A DNA stretch of 64,000 nt from Eriocheir sinensis (GCF_024679095.1 NC_066552.1:15081013-15145012), one strand, 5' to 3'; counted from the first letter of the stretch, positions 35,386-48,554 are shown. Made by a program: numbers and translations. The notes: generated by a model from the letters alone, not told the origin.

Positions 35386-37822
35386 CTAGTTGATATTAAG
35401 TTGAAGGAAGTGACGGTCGAGCTTATTTTTGAAGGAGTCAATCGTGTTACACTGGACCACTGATGGTGGAAGCTTATTCCATTCTCGCACTACAACGTTG
35501 GTGAAGAAAAATTTGGTGCAGTCTGAATTTACTTGTCTACATCTGAGTTTTACGCCATTGTTCCTCGTGCGCAAAGTGTCATCGATCATAAACAATGTTG
35601 ATCTGTCTACATTCGTGAAACCATTAAGTATTTTAAAACATTCGATCAGTTTTCCTCGGAGGCGACGTTTCTCAAGAGAGAACATGTTAAGGGTAGAAAG
35701 CCTTTCTTCGTAGGATTTGTTGCGCAAGGAAGGGATCATTTTCGTTGCCCGACGCTGAACACCTTCTAATTTAGCAATATCCTTTGCATGGTGGGGGGAC
35801 CAAAACTGTACCGCATATTCCAAGTGGGGTCTGACTAAACTGTTGTAGAGCGGGAGTATTACATCTTTATTCTTGAATACAAAGTTTCTTTTAATGAAGC
35901 CCACATTCTGTTCGCTTTATTTGCTGCATCGATGCATTGCTGTGAGAATTTGAGGTTTGACGCGATTATGACCCCCAAGTCTTTGACGCATTGAACGCTT
36001 TTGAGTTTAACGCCGCGCATTTCGTATTCGAACTTCTTATTCCTCGTTCCAACTTGAAGGACCTGGCACTTGTCTACGTTAAAGGGCATCTCCCATCTAT
36101 CCGACCAAGCTGAAATTTTGTGCAAATCCTCTTGGAGGCTTTGCCTGTCTTCGTCAGTGAGAACCGAGTTACCAATCTTTGTGTCGTCTGCAAATTTACT
36201 AATGTGGTTATTGAGTCCAACATCCACGTCGTTGATGTAAATAATGAAGAGCACTGGGCCAAGGACCGAGCCCTGAGGGACGCCACTAGTGACAGGCGCC
36301 CACTCTGAGTTAAATCCGTCAATCACTACTCTTTGTTGTCTGTTGCTCAACCAATTCGCGATCCATTGGTTTACTTGACGTCAATACCTATTTGCTTTAA
36401 TTTGTAAAGTAATTTATGATGCGGGACTTTATCAAACGCTATCTGGAAATCAAGATAGACTACGTCCAGCGATTTGGTTACGTCATAAACAGTGAAGAGG
36501 TCGTTATAAAAGGTTAATAGGTTTGATAGGCAGGATCTTTTGTTTCGGAAGCCATGTTGTGAGTCCCCAATCAATGAGTGGCTTTCAAGGTAACTCACAA
36601 TTTTGTCTCTAATTATGCCCTCAAGTAGCTTACCTACAATCGAAGTTAGACTAATGGGCCTGTAATTACCTGGTACTTTTTTGTCTCCTTTCTTGAAAAT
36701 CGGTGTCACGTTAGCCTTTTTCCAATCTGAAGGGACGATGCCTTGTCGCAAGGACATATTGAATACGGTTGTGAGGGAGGAGAGTATTTCGCTCTTTGTT
36801 TCTTTCAGCAGAGTTGGATATACTTTGTCAGGTCCAGGACTTTTATTTGTTTTAAGTGAATGGAGAGCTTTAAGGACTTCATCGGTTGTTATTTCAAAAT
36901 TAGGCAATGCATGCTCGAGATTTACAATAGTACTGGTGTTGGTGGTAGCGAGAGGAAGACTGTTAGTATTAAACACCGAGGAAAAGTAATTGTTTAAGAG
37001 GTTTGCAATGTGTTGGCTGTCAGTCACTAGTGCACCGTCGCTGTTTGTTAAAGGTCCAATACCACTTTTGATCGCCTTTCTGTTGTTTATGTAATTGAAG
37101 AAAGATTTCGGATTATTTTTACAGTTGGCTGCAATATTTTCTTCATATCTACGCTTTGCCTGACCTACTAGTCTTTTTACTCGTCGCCTGGCATCATTAT
37201 AAAGTCTAATGTTTTCGGGCGTGCTTTGTTCTTTCTTTAACCTGTAAAACAATTTTCTCTCATTGACTGATTGTTTAATTTCGCTATTAAACCACGGTGG
37301 GCTTTTATTACTGTTAATTCGCTTCTCGCACAAGGGGACGAATGTGTTCTGCTGAATGAGTAAGTGATTTTTAAGGCTTAGCCAGGCTTCCTCTACGTTG
37401 CCGTCATCTGATAGTTGTCTTTCTGTTAGTTTTTGTCGGATTTCTACGAAGTTAGCTCTTTTGAAATTGGGCACCTTTACTTTATTTTCAGTCACTGATG
37501 ATTGAGCTTTAATGTCGAAGCGCACTAATTTATGATCGCAAGAACCGAGGTGTTCTCCTACCGTGACACTACTGACTAGGTTATCTTGGGTCGTTATAAC
37601 AAGGTCGAGTATATTATTTTGTCGAGTTGGCTCAGAAACCATTTGGCTTAGATAATTTTCTTCTAGAAATTCGATCATTCTATGTGACTCGCCTTCTGTA
37701 CCTGACAGTGTCGCCCAGTCGATATGGGGGAGGTTAAAGTCTCCTAATATCAGTGAGTCGCTCTTATTAAGTGACTGCCTTAAGGTGCAATCCGTCCCTG
37801 TGGAAGAGCTCATTTTGTCCAT
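35386..37822 (-). pseudogene. CR1-like ORF2, N-terminus deleted, two frameshifts
   Basis: Three minus frames in succession: 37822-36371, 36350-35859 and 35904-35386. The first starts inside the endonuclease at G-D-F-N-L-P-H-I-D-W, lacking roughly 130 upstream residues, continues through C-D-H-K-L-V and the RT motif N-Y-R-P-I-S-L-T-S, and breaks near 36371. The second has 'VPQGSVLGP' and F-A-D-D-T-K. The third, entered near 35900, holds R-P-H-L-E-Y-A and R-R-L-R-G-K-L. Both breaks look like single missing bases and neither lies in a homopolymer. All functional domains except the endonuclease N-terminus are represented, but no continuous protein can be made. Confidence 0.85.
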
Positions 37823-38732
37823 AGAAATTGTCCCATGCGTTTAGGAACTCCACGTCAAGCTCCCTACAAAGAGTATGTAAGCGGTTGTTTAGGCTGAAGG
37901 CCTTACTGAAAAAGTCGCTCTCCGCCCAAGTCCGTGGTAGAACTCCTGAAATCAAAATGTTAGGGGATTTAGACTTATACTGCTGGATGAGCCTACGGTA
38001 CTTGTCCAGGAGTTCCTCAGACCGGGTCGTGGTGACGTCGTTCGTACCTGTGTGAATAACAAACAGTGAATCATTAGTAGCCTGGGGGGAGATCTCCTCA
38101 AGAGCAGCAGTTATGTCGTCGATCCCAGCACCAGGATAGCAATAGTTCCGTCTTCGACGAGGAACTCTGCCGCAGAACTCAACGACCTGCTGGCGAATCA
38201 TGGAGTCACCCACCAGGAAGGTGCTCTCCTGCTCGTCCTCCTCCTCCAGAATGGCAAACCTGTTGAAGCAATGAACAGGATAAATCGCTTGTCTGGCTGG
38301 TTTGGCTCCTCCATTCACGACGGTGAAGCCATCATGGGCGGTGCCACTAGCATCCTCCCGTTGCGTGGTGTTGTCCGCTGGTGTCGACGGTACCGCTGAG
38401 GGCAAGGGGGCGGTTGGAGAAGGGTTTGGCACCACAGCAACGTTAGCCTGGATGACTTCCTGCAAGGAGGCAACAGTGCGAGAAAGCTCTATTATTTTAT
38501 TCTGACCTGCTTCCATCTTCTCTTCTTGCTCCTGCAGTCTTGTCTCGAGATGCTGCCTGGTGAGAGAAAGCTCTATTATTTTATTCTGGCCTGCTTCCAT
38601 CTTCTCTTCCTGCTCCTGCAGTCTTGTCTCGAGATGCTGCCTGGAGAGACACAGTCGACAGACAGCAGAACGCCCTGTAAAAAAGTGAGCTGAGAAGCTA
38701 CCGTTACATGTACTGCACTTCTTAGGCGCCAT
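37767..38732 (-). CDS. CR1-like ORF1 protein: zinc finger, coiled coil, SGNH hydrolase
   Basis: A 321-residue frame from ATG at 38732. A Cys-rich N-terminus has C6, C9, C25 and C28 (a CxxC...CxxC zinc site). Residues 29-84 form a coiled coil made of an exact-length 28-residue unit present twice. Residues 171-320 are an SGNH/GDSL-type hydrolase: G-D-S at 175-177 (block I Ser), P-G-A-G at 200-203, H-T-G-T-N-D at 227-232 (block III Asn) and D-G-L-H at 313-316 (block V Asp and His). Esterase-bearing ORF1 proteins are known in CR1 and L2 LINEs, where they act with RNA in the retrotransposition particle. The last few residues differ from copy A because a deletion has replaced the true C-terminus. 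Confidence 0.85.
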   Translation of the reverse strand: MAPKKCSTCNGSFSAHFFTGRSAVCRLCLSRQHLETRLQEQEEKMEAGQNKIIELSLTRQHLETRLQEQEEKMEAGQNKIIELSRTVASLQEVIQANVAVVPNPSPTAPLPSAVPSTPADNTTQREDASGTAHDGFTVVNGGAKPARQAIYPVHCFNRFAILEEEDEQESTFLVGDSMIRQQVVEFCGRVPRRRRNYCYPGAGIDDITAALEEISPQATNDSLFVIHTGTNDVTTTRSEELLDKYRRLIQQYKSKSPNILISGVLPRTWAESDFFSKAFSLNNRLHTLCRELDVEFLNAWDNFYGQNELFHRDGLHLKAVT

Positions 38733-38769
38733 CTTAGATGAAATGAAAGAGATAAAAACACAGAGTGAA

Positions 38770-39345
38770 GGGGATCAGGAAAGGGGGTGAGGTGTGTGAG
38801 AGGTAGTTTAGTAATGGAGGAAAAGTGAGAGAGAGGAGGAGTAGGAAGGGATGTGAGGTGAGTAAAGAGGGGGAAAGAGAGGTGTGTGAGATCAAGGAGG
38901 GTTAGGAAATAGGTGAGGTGGGAGAGAGGAGGAGTAGGAAGGGATGTGAGGTGAGTAAAGAGGGAGAAAGGGAGGCAGTGAGAGAGGTGTGTGAGATCAA
39001 GGAGGGTTAGGAAATAGGTGAGGTGGGAGAGAGGAGGAGTAGGAAGGGATGTGAGGTGAGTAAAGAGGGGGAAAGAGAGGCGGTGAGTGAGGTGTGTGAG
39101 ATCAAGGAGGGTTAGGAAATAGGTGAGGTGGGAGAGAGGAGGAGTAGGAAGGGATGTGAGGTGAGTAAAGAGGGGGAAAGGGAGGCGGTGAGTGAGGTGT
39201 GTGAGATCAAGGAGGGTTAGGAAATAGGTGAGATGAGTGAGAGGGAGTTTGGGAAAGGAGGTAAGTGGGAGAGAGGAGTAGGAAGGGATGTGAGGTGAGT
39301 GAGGTGTGTGAGAACAAGAAAGGTTAAGAAAGAGGCGAGGTAAGG
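38770..39345. repeat. 105-bp tandem monomers upstream of CR1 ORF1
   Basis: The anchor 'atcaaggagggttaggaaat' occurs at 38891, 38996, 39101 and 39206, spacing exactly 105 bp; diverged units flank these. On the minus strand the array precedes ORF1 by about 30 bp, the place of a 5' UTR. A 349-residue minus frame is open across it because 105 is a multiple of three; it encodes a 35-residue repeat and is not a convincing gene. Positions 39346-39600 are diverged G-rich relatives of the units. Confidence 0.9.
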
Positions 39346-39600
39346 TGGGTGAAGGGATGGGTAAATAGGATGTGAGGTAAGGTGAGTGAGGGGGGGAGGG
39401 CTTAGAAATATGTGGAGGTGAGGGAGGAGTAGGAAGGGCTAATCCTCTAGGGGATGAGGAGGAGCAAAAGGGATGTGAGGTGAGCGAGGGTGGGGGGGGC
39501 TTAGGTGAGGTGAGGGACAGGGGTGTAGGAAGTGTTAATCCTCTAGGGGATTTAAAGAGGGTGTAGTGAGGAGGAGCAGATTGAATCCTCAGGGAATTCA

Positions 39601-40110
39601 AAGGGTGGGTTGTCGACACACCCAAATCACGCGTGAGACACTCGGGAACAGAAAGTCACACTCGGGACACACGAAACACTCAGAAACCCAAGCACAAGCA
39701 CGACTAAACACCCTCAAGTCACTCGCAAAAACACCGGAAATACAGCAGCACACTCAAAACACTCTGAAACCCACGCAGAGCACTATAAACAGCCAAATCA
39801 CACGCAAAAGCACTGGAAACACAACACACTCGAAATGCAGAACACTCGAAAACAGCCAAATCACACGCAAAAACACCGGAAACAAAACAGCACACTCAAA
39901 ACACTCTGAAACCCACGCAGTACACTTAGAAGCAGCCAAATCACACGCAAAAACACCGGAAACACAACACACTTGAATCACTCTGAAACCCAAGCAGAAC
40001 ACCCGGAAACAGCCAGATCACACGCAAAAACACCGGAAACACAAATCACAGAGGCAACCACAGGCAGAAACCACAAGCGAACACACACCAAACACGTGTC
40101 GGGAAATCAC
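39601..40110. repeat. Degenerate tandem repeat, about 80-87 bp
   Basis: Repeated 'agccaaatcacacgcaaaaa', 'caccggaaacacaa' and 'cactctgaaacccaagcag'. It is A/C-rich, so the plus frame is open but of composition only. Confidence 0.85.
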
Positions 40111-40259
40111 AGGCAACACACAAGGTCCACAAGCGAGAACACACAAACGCACGTGAAAGCAAACGCAATCCCAAGAGCACGACGAAAACACAGGGCAAGC
40201 GAGGTTGTGGAGCGCAGCGGGGTGAGGTCACGTCCTTCTCTCAGCAGAGGTCGGGTGTG

Positions 40260-41052
<793 letters not shown>

Positions 41053-41067
41053 GGAAAAATGTGGGGG

Positions 41068-41170
41068 AGATGGTGATGGTGGTAGTGGTGGGGGAGATGG
41101 TGATGGTGGTGGTGGTGGGGGAGATGGTGATGGTGGTGGTGGTGGAGGAGGTGGTGGAGGTGGTGGAGAG
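41068..41170. repeat. 27-bp G-rich tandem repeat
   Basis: Three to four units of 'gggggagatggtgatggt' plus 'ggtggtggt'. G-rich strand runs may allow quadruplexes; this is inference. Confidence 0.85.
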
Positions 41171-41289
41171 GCGCCGGAAAGTTTATGTGCGGGGCAATGT
41201 TCCAGAATGCTTGGGACGGGCGGCCAGGCGTGAAGGCGAGGGAACAACACGACGGGACAGCGGGAAGGAGGCGGCAAGGAGCGACGGCC

Positions 41290-41790
41290 GGGCTTAAGGA
41301 GGGAAGAGAAGGAGGTTTAACCGCTAGGACACACTAAACGAGGCCACCAGGAAATGCATACACCACCCCCATGAAGATTACACGGACTATTGTGGACATG
41401 GGAGCAAAAAGAGATGGTAGAATAGATAGAATGATCTCAGAATCCCTTTGTGCTGTATCAGGGCTGGGTTCAAGGAGGGAAGTAGAGGAGGATTAGCAGC
41501 TATGAGACACTACACGAGGCCACCAGGAAATGCATACACAACCCCATGACGATTACACGGACTATTGTGGACATGGGAGTAAAAAGAGATGGTAGAATTG
41601 ATAATAGAATGATTTCAGAATCCCTTTGTGCTGTATCAGGGCTGGGTTCAAGGAGGGCAGTAGAGGAGGATTAGCAGCTAAGGCACACTGAAGGAGAACC
41701 GAAGGAAATGCATACACCACCTCCATACAAATTAAACGGACTATTGTGGCGATGCTTAAGTTCTGGAGACATGGGAGTAAAATTAGATGA
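41290..41790. repeat. Tandem repeat, about 178 bp, 2.7 copies
   Basis: Anchors 'ccaccaggaaatgcataca' at about 41343 and 41520, with a diverged copy near 41700. Units share 'ttacacggactattgtgg' and 'tttgtgctgtatcagggctg'. Confidence 0.9.
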
Positions 41791-42183
41791 GAGAATAGGT
41801 AATAAATTGGTATCAAAGTTAGAAAAGAGTGGAGTATTAGCAACTAAGAGGAAGAAGATGAAGAGGCGAGGGAAGAGGTTAGGGTGGAGGAGGAAGGAGA
41901 AAGAGGAAAAAGAGAGGTAGAAAGAGATAGAAGAAAGGGAAATCTCGAAGTTAATAGAAGAGGAAGAGGAAGAAGATGAAGAGGAAACGGAAAAGGAAAG
42001 GGTGGAGGAGAAAGGAGAAAGAGGAAGAAGAGAGGTAGGAGAAAGGAGATAGAAATACATAGGAAGAACAGACACCAGAAGACCTGTCGGTCTATGGCGA
42101 GGGTGTCTGTTTACTACCGCTACTACTAGTAATCTACGTGTGGTAGAACAGGACAGAATAGATGAAGGCTCCTCCCCACCCAC
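41791..42183. repeat. Purine-rich dispersed repeat copies
   Basis: A/G-rich with 'gggaaatctcgaagttaa' at 41938, repeated again at 42290-42310. No gene seen. Confidence 0.65.
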
Positions 42184-42272
42184 CTCTCCCTCCGGCAACG
42201 TGCCGGCAGGAAACAGTTAGAAGAGAACACCATGTACCTTTAAGGAAGAAAGGGACATGGAAATCTTAGTTT
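42184..42272. repeat. 93-bp repeat with hairpin, copy 2
   Basis: Matches 22086-22178 with only two or three differences, including CCGGCAacgTGCCGG. Here there is no adjacent LINE, showing it is an independent dispersed sequence. Confidence 0.8.
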
Positions 42273-42567
42273 TTTTTATGCATAGAAGAAAGGGAAATCT
42301 CGAAATTAAAGGAAGAGGAAGAGGAAGAAGATGAAGAGGAAAGGGATAGGAAGAAAAAGAGGAGGAGGAGGAGAAACTAACCCCCCAACACACACCTACC
42401 ACATTATACTTTGCCGTGAGTGACCCTGAGATTTCCTGAAGCCTAGACTATTGCCACACACGCGAGCCTCGTCAGAGCAAACACCGAGATCAATGAGAGG
42501 CGGGATACAGATATTAATAGCAGATAAAAGACTGCAAAGACTCCCACACTAGTAAACTCTCGTCTCC

Positions 42568-42692
42568 AGCTGTTTTTTTTATTTTTATTTAACAACAAAG
42601 GAGACAGCTCAAGGGCACAAAAAAAGGAAACAATAATAAAAAAGCCCGCTACTCGCTACTCCTATAAAAAGAATCAAGAGGTGGCCGAAAGA
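42568..42692 (-). mobile_element. Jockey-like LINE 3' tail fragment
   Basis: Plus strand 'acaaaggagacagctcaagg' and 'gcccgctactcgctactcct' are the reverse complement of the 3' UTR at 25779-25873; 'ggtggccgaaag' extends the match into the end of the coding region side. Confidence 0.75.
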
Positions 42693-42703
42693 GAGGTCAA
42701 TAT

Positions 42704-43315
42704 ATAGTGCCGTATTTTTAAACGCTACAGATTCTCACATCAACTATTTCTAAAGGCCAAAAAAACAGGTAAAATGCGTTCTCATGTGTGCTTTTGGGGT
42801 TCATGGTACAGAAGCCTTGTCAAACTCCCACTATGGTCAAAACACTACCCCCAGGAAACGCCCTTAACGCCTACAAAAGCCATGTCAAACGTATGTGCTT
42901 GGGTGACGAAATGTTTGATAATAATGAATTTTTTTAAGAGTTCATGGTATAGATGCCTTGCCAAACTCCCACTGTGGTCAAAACACTACCCCCAGGAAAC
43001 GTCCTTAACTCCTAAGAAAGCCATGTCAAACGTATGAGCCTGGGCGACGAAATGTTTAATAATGAGTGTTTTTAAGAGTTCACGATACAGAAGCCTTGTC
43101 AAACTCCCACTATTGTCAAAACAGTAATAATGAGTGTTTTTAAGAGTTTATGGTCAAACTCCAACCGCGGTCAAAAAGCTACCTCAGGAAAGGCCCACAA
43201 CTCCTACGAAAGCCATGAACCAAAAGACACACTCCTTAAAACCCGATTAATCCCCTTTTTGGCCTCTGGAAATAGCTGATGTGAGGGGCAGAAGCGTTTA
43301 AGAATACTGACCAAC
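42704..43315. mobile_element. Composite of tandem 220-bp TIR pieces
   Basis: Starts 'gtgccgtatttttaaacgc' and shows three successive internal units with 'catggtacagaagccttgtc', 'aacactacccccaggaaacg' and 'aaagccatgtcaaacgtatg'. It closes with 'cagaagcgtttaagaatact' at about 43305. The final part (43215-43313) reads in the opposite internal order, so the ends are chimeric. Confidence 0.75.
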
Positions 43316-44446
<1,131 letters not shown>

Positions 44447-44792
44447 GTTTTATTTTTCTGTACCTTTATATCTTTGTTTTTACGTTCGGCCTATTGCACC
44501 GGTAGGCTATCTTGATGGGGCCTGGTGCTCGGCCCCAGCCCGTTCGTGTTGCAGGCAAGAGCTTATAATGTGGTCATCTTGTCTGGCTCATGATGTCGGC
44601 CGGAACTCATCTTTGCTCCACTGTAGAGTTTCGCCAGAGTCCGGGTTGACAGGTGGTCTTCAGGACAACATGTGGGTAGTTTAAAGCCACTCGGCGATGA
44701 CTGAAAATTGTCAGCTTGTAGCGGCGGGCGGGACGTAAACCCGAGTTCTCCATAACACCACGCCCGCACGCTAACCACTCAGCCACCACCTG
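44447..44792 (-). mobile_element. tRNA-derived SINE, family 1, third copy
   Basis: Read on the minus strand: head with A box TGGCTGAGTGG (44775-44785) and B-box-like GGGTTTACGTCC (44731-44742), then 'gagtggctttaaactaccca', 'gaagaccacctgtcaacccg' and 'gatgagttccggcc', ending in an A/T-rich tail near 44447. The body agrees closely with 58361-58725. Unlike the arm copies, no microsatellite touches the head. Confidence 0.85.
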
Positions 44793-45104
44793 TATTAACT
44801 AATTGGTTCACGGTCAGCACACCCAGAGCAACGGGAGTTAATTATAATTATTAAAGGGAGACATTCAGGGCGAGCCAGTGGCGGTGAACACGGAACAGGA
44901 GGGACAGACGAGAGGAGGAAGGGAAGGAGAGAACGAAGATGAGAGACGGAAATAGAGAGGAAGAAGAAAGGAGGAGAAGATAAGAAGAGGAGAAGGAAAT
45001 TATTCAGTTTACCAGGAAGGAAGTCACGTCGGTCGGTAAATAAGTATATTGTATAATAAAAGAACAATATCGACATTTAGTTTTCATTCCATTGCCTCAA
45101 AACA

Positions 45105-45105
45105 C

Positions 45106-45192
<87 letters not shown>
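45105..45192. repeat. (CA)n microsatellite
   Basis: Pure CA of about 88 bp. Positions 44793-45104 include a purine-rich run at 44895-45000 and show no gene. Positions 45193-45520 contain a short (TTGTG)n run at 45245-45265 and no gene. Confidence 0.95.
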
Positions 45193-45195
<3 letters not shown>

Positions 45196-45439
45196 TCTTT
45201 TTCCTGCAACTTCACCATCAAATCCATATTATATTTTCACGCCAGGTTGTGTTGTGTTGTGTTGTGGTTGAGTTGCGTGTTTGCCGGGGCGGCGCGAAAA
45301 CAATGTTAAGCCTATTTCGACACCAATGGCAAGCCTATTACAACACCTATTGGCATGGCTTCTTTCCGTAAACTCGGAAATATGAACTAAAAGAGATCTG
45401 GGGAAGGAATACAAGAGATTTTTTTATATAATACCAGTA

Positions 45440-45724
<285 letters not shown>

Positions 45725-45916
45725 TAGAGTCCACCGAGAGAGGGTTTAGCCGTGTAAGCCTCCCCCTACGGGCCTAATTTAGTACTAGAGTCAACGTAAG
45801 AGAGGAGGGGAGGGGAAGAGGCCAAACGAAACCTTTTAACCTCGATCTGCAAACACGCTAACGCTGTGTCCTCGGTATTGGCAGCGCGTCTCGCGGTCGT
45901 GTCTGGAGAACCTTAG

Positions 45917-46580
45917 ACTGGTATTAACAAAAGCTTCTGGTCCTTGTTACGACTATTCTTAAGGCCAGAGAGGAGCTACGTTGGGTTGTCTGAGTGTTTT
46001 CCCCGTTAACAGCGCGGAAGCCTTGCAAAACTACACACCAGACTCAGGAAACAACCAATGAAACCCCTATAACTCCCGACTGGTATTAACAAAAGCTTCT
46101 GGTCCTTGTTACGGCTATTTTTTAAGGCCAGAGAGGAGCTACATTGGGTTGACATGAGTGTTTTCCTCGTTCACTGCAGCGCGGAAGCCTTGCAAAATTA
46201 CCGCCAGGCTCAGGAAACCCCTATAACTCCCGACTGGTATTAACAAAAGCTTCTTGTTACGGCTATTTCTTAAGGCCAGGGAGGAGCTACGTCGAGTTGC
46301 CATGAATGTTTTCCTCGTTCACTGCGCGGAAGCCTTGCAAAACTACCGCCAGGCTCAGGAAACCCCTATAACTCCCGACTGGTATTAACAAAAGCTTCTG
46401 GTCCTTGTTACGGCTATTTTTTTAAGGCCAGAGAGGAGCTACATTGGGTTGACATGAGTGTTTTCCCCGTTCACTGCAGCGCGGAGGCCTTGCAAAACTA
46501 CCACAAGGCTCAGGAAACCACCCATGGAAACCCCGACAACTTCCGCGGAAGCCTTTAAAAACAGATGTACTAAGGCTCCG
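45917..46580. repeat. Satellite formed from 220-bp TIR element pieces, four units
   Basis: Units of about 150-165 bp begin with 'ctggtattaacaaaagcttc' at about 45918, 46079, 46233 and 46378. Each contains 'cttgttacggctattt', 'gcggaagccttgcaaaacta' and 'cctataactcccga', which are diverged halves of the 220-bp TIR element. It is a clear case of a transposon fragment amplified in tandem. The last unit runs on into 'ccatggaaaccccgacaact'. Confidence 0.8.
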
Positions 46581-46661
46581 AGGAGTTTAGTAATCTGGCC
46601 CTTAGGTTGGTATGGGGCCCAGAATTCACATGCTTGGTATTCGTTGGTGCCAGGTGAACAA

Positions 46662-46855
46662 TAGCTCGGTATTCTCAGACACTTGAAAAGATCACTCACT
46701 CTTTTCGCTGTAAAATCAAATAACAAAACGGCGCAGTATTACAGGGACAGTATTCTTAAACATTTCAGTCCACATGCACACATTTCACAAGGATTTCATG
46801 GGAGTTTGGGGCATTTTCAGAGGTACTTTTATGACCCTGGTGGTAGTTTGAGTTC
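46662..46855. mobile_element. 220-bp TIR element fragments, both orientations
   Basis: 'ggtattctcagacacttg' at 46669 is one end. 'gtattcttaaacatttcagt' at 46749 begins a plus copy that breaks off at 'ctggtggtagtttgag'. Confidence 0.65.
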
Positions 46856-47055
46856 ACTAAATGGCCGCCCGGACCAACCCACGTGAGGCGTCGGCGTCAC
46901 GGGGTGGTACTCGCGTCCACTTCACGAGCCGCATCGAATGTCTCTGCTGGTTAACAAACATCGACGTGACCGGCAGCTGTGTCTTGTTATCGTCTGCCTA
47001 AAATAGTGAAGATAGTATTATGTTTTCGTTTTGTCCGTCTGTTTAATTAATCCTG

Positions 47056-47272
47056 TATTCCTAGACGTATCGGTTCCTCAGGTCGTCGGTTTGAAAAGCC
47101 TCTCGTAGAAGTTGCTGGGATTTCCATGGACTGTTTTGTGATCCTCGTGATAGCTTTACATGACTACTGCACTTTATAAACAGGGAAAATCACCCAGGAA
47201 GACCTTGTTAATCACCTCTGTGGCCTTGAGAGAAAGTCGTAATAGGAGCCCGGTGCGTTGAAGAATATGGAA
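47056..47272 (+). mobile_element. 220-bp TIR element, second subfamily
   Basis: Starts 'gtattcctagacgtatcgg' and ends 'gcgttgaagaatatgg'; internal 'gcctctcgtagaagttgctg' marks the second subfamily. Positions 46856-47055 are unassigned. Confidence 0.75.
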
Positions 47273-47289
47273 TTATGGATCTTAGACTT

Positions 47290-48130
47290 TCTTCCTCTTA
47301 CTGCTCGGCCCTTGTGTGAACTGCACTACTCATGTCGCTGTCCCAAGTTGACCCACTTTACGAGATCTACAACTGCATGTGTCTCTGTCGCCCGCCAACA
47401 CCAATGAAGAGGACGACACTGTTCTGCTTGATGTCCGTCTTTTCAGCCTTTCCTTCTCTCACTACTCGGCTCTTGCGTCTACTCCGTTCTAAATGTCGCT
47501 GTCCCAAGTTGACCCACATCACGAGGACGGCAACTGTGTCTCGTTATCGCCCGTCTATACCAATAAAGATACAATAATATTCTCAAGCTTGTCCTTTTTA
47601 CCTTCCTTCCTCTCACTTCTCGGCTCTTGCGTCCACTCCGTTCTAAATGTCGCTGTCCCAAATTGACGCACTTCACGGGAACTCCAACTGTCTATCGCCC
47701 GCCTATACCAATGAAGAGGCGATAGTGTTTTCCTATTGGCCGTCCTTTCAGCCTTTCCTCCCCTTACCTGCTGTCCCTTGCGTCCACTCCACTCCGCAAA
47801 TCACTGTCCCATGGTTGACCCACACCACGAGAAGGTCACCTGTTTTTCTATCGCCCGTCCACCAGCGAAGATACGATAATGCTTTGGTTGTCCGTTTTTT
47901 CAGCCTTTATCTCTAACTTGTCAGCCATTCCGTCTCCCCACTCCGCTCGCTGTCCCATATTTTACCCAGATCGCAAGGAGGTCGACAGTCTCTCTATCGC
48001 CCGCCCGTTTTGGTTGTTGTCCGACTTTTAATAATTTCTTCGTCTAACTTCTCGGCCCTTGCGTCCATTCAACTCATGTCGTTGTCCCAAAGTTGACCCA
48101 CATTAGACGAGGCAAGGCAGCAATGCGTCC
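47290..48130. repeat. Degenerate tandem repeat, 125-160 bp, six copies
   Basis: The anchor 'tcgctgtcccaagttgaccc' or variants occurs at about 47334, 47494, 47649, 47803, 47949 and 48074. Units also share 'ctcggctcttgcgtccactc' and 'cgcccgtctataccaa'. Positions 48131-48430 are unassigned. Confidence 0.9.
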
Positions 48131-48427
48131 CTCGTTTTCCTCCTTTCTCACTGACAGACGCAACAAATCGAACACACACTTTCAGCCTCGTCGTCAGTGG
48201 TCCGCGGTCGTTCCTCTTTCAGTCTGTGAGAGATTCTTCCTACATTCCTGCAAGCGGTGAGGTATAAATAAGATCCCAGCAAAAATATTACACACGATCA
48301 TTTTTCGCAGTAAAGAACCCAGATCACATAAATTTAGTTCCACGGTTGTAGTAAAAATAAAAAAAAAAATTGCACTGTAAAACGAATCTAGAGACAAAAT
48401 CGAAAAAAATAAGAATGAATGCATCGT

Positions 48428-48554
<127 letters not shown>

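Noticed and set aside
38576..39625. 349-residue minus-strand open frame
   Set aside because: It crosses a 105-bp satellite whose length is a multiple of three, then runs into the ORF1 start region in another frame; no domain and purely repeat-derived.
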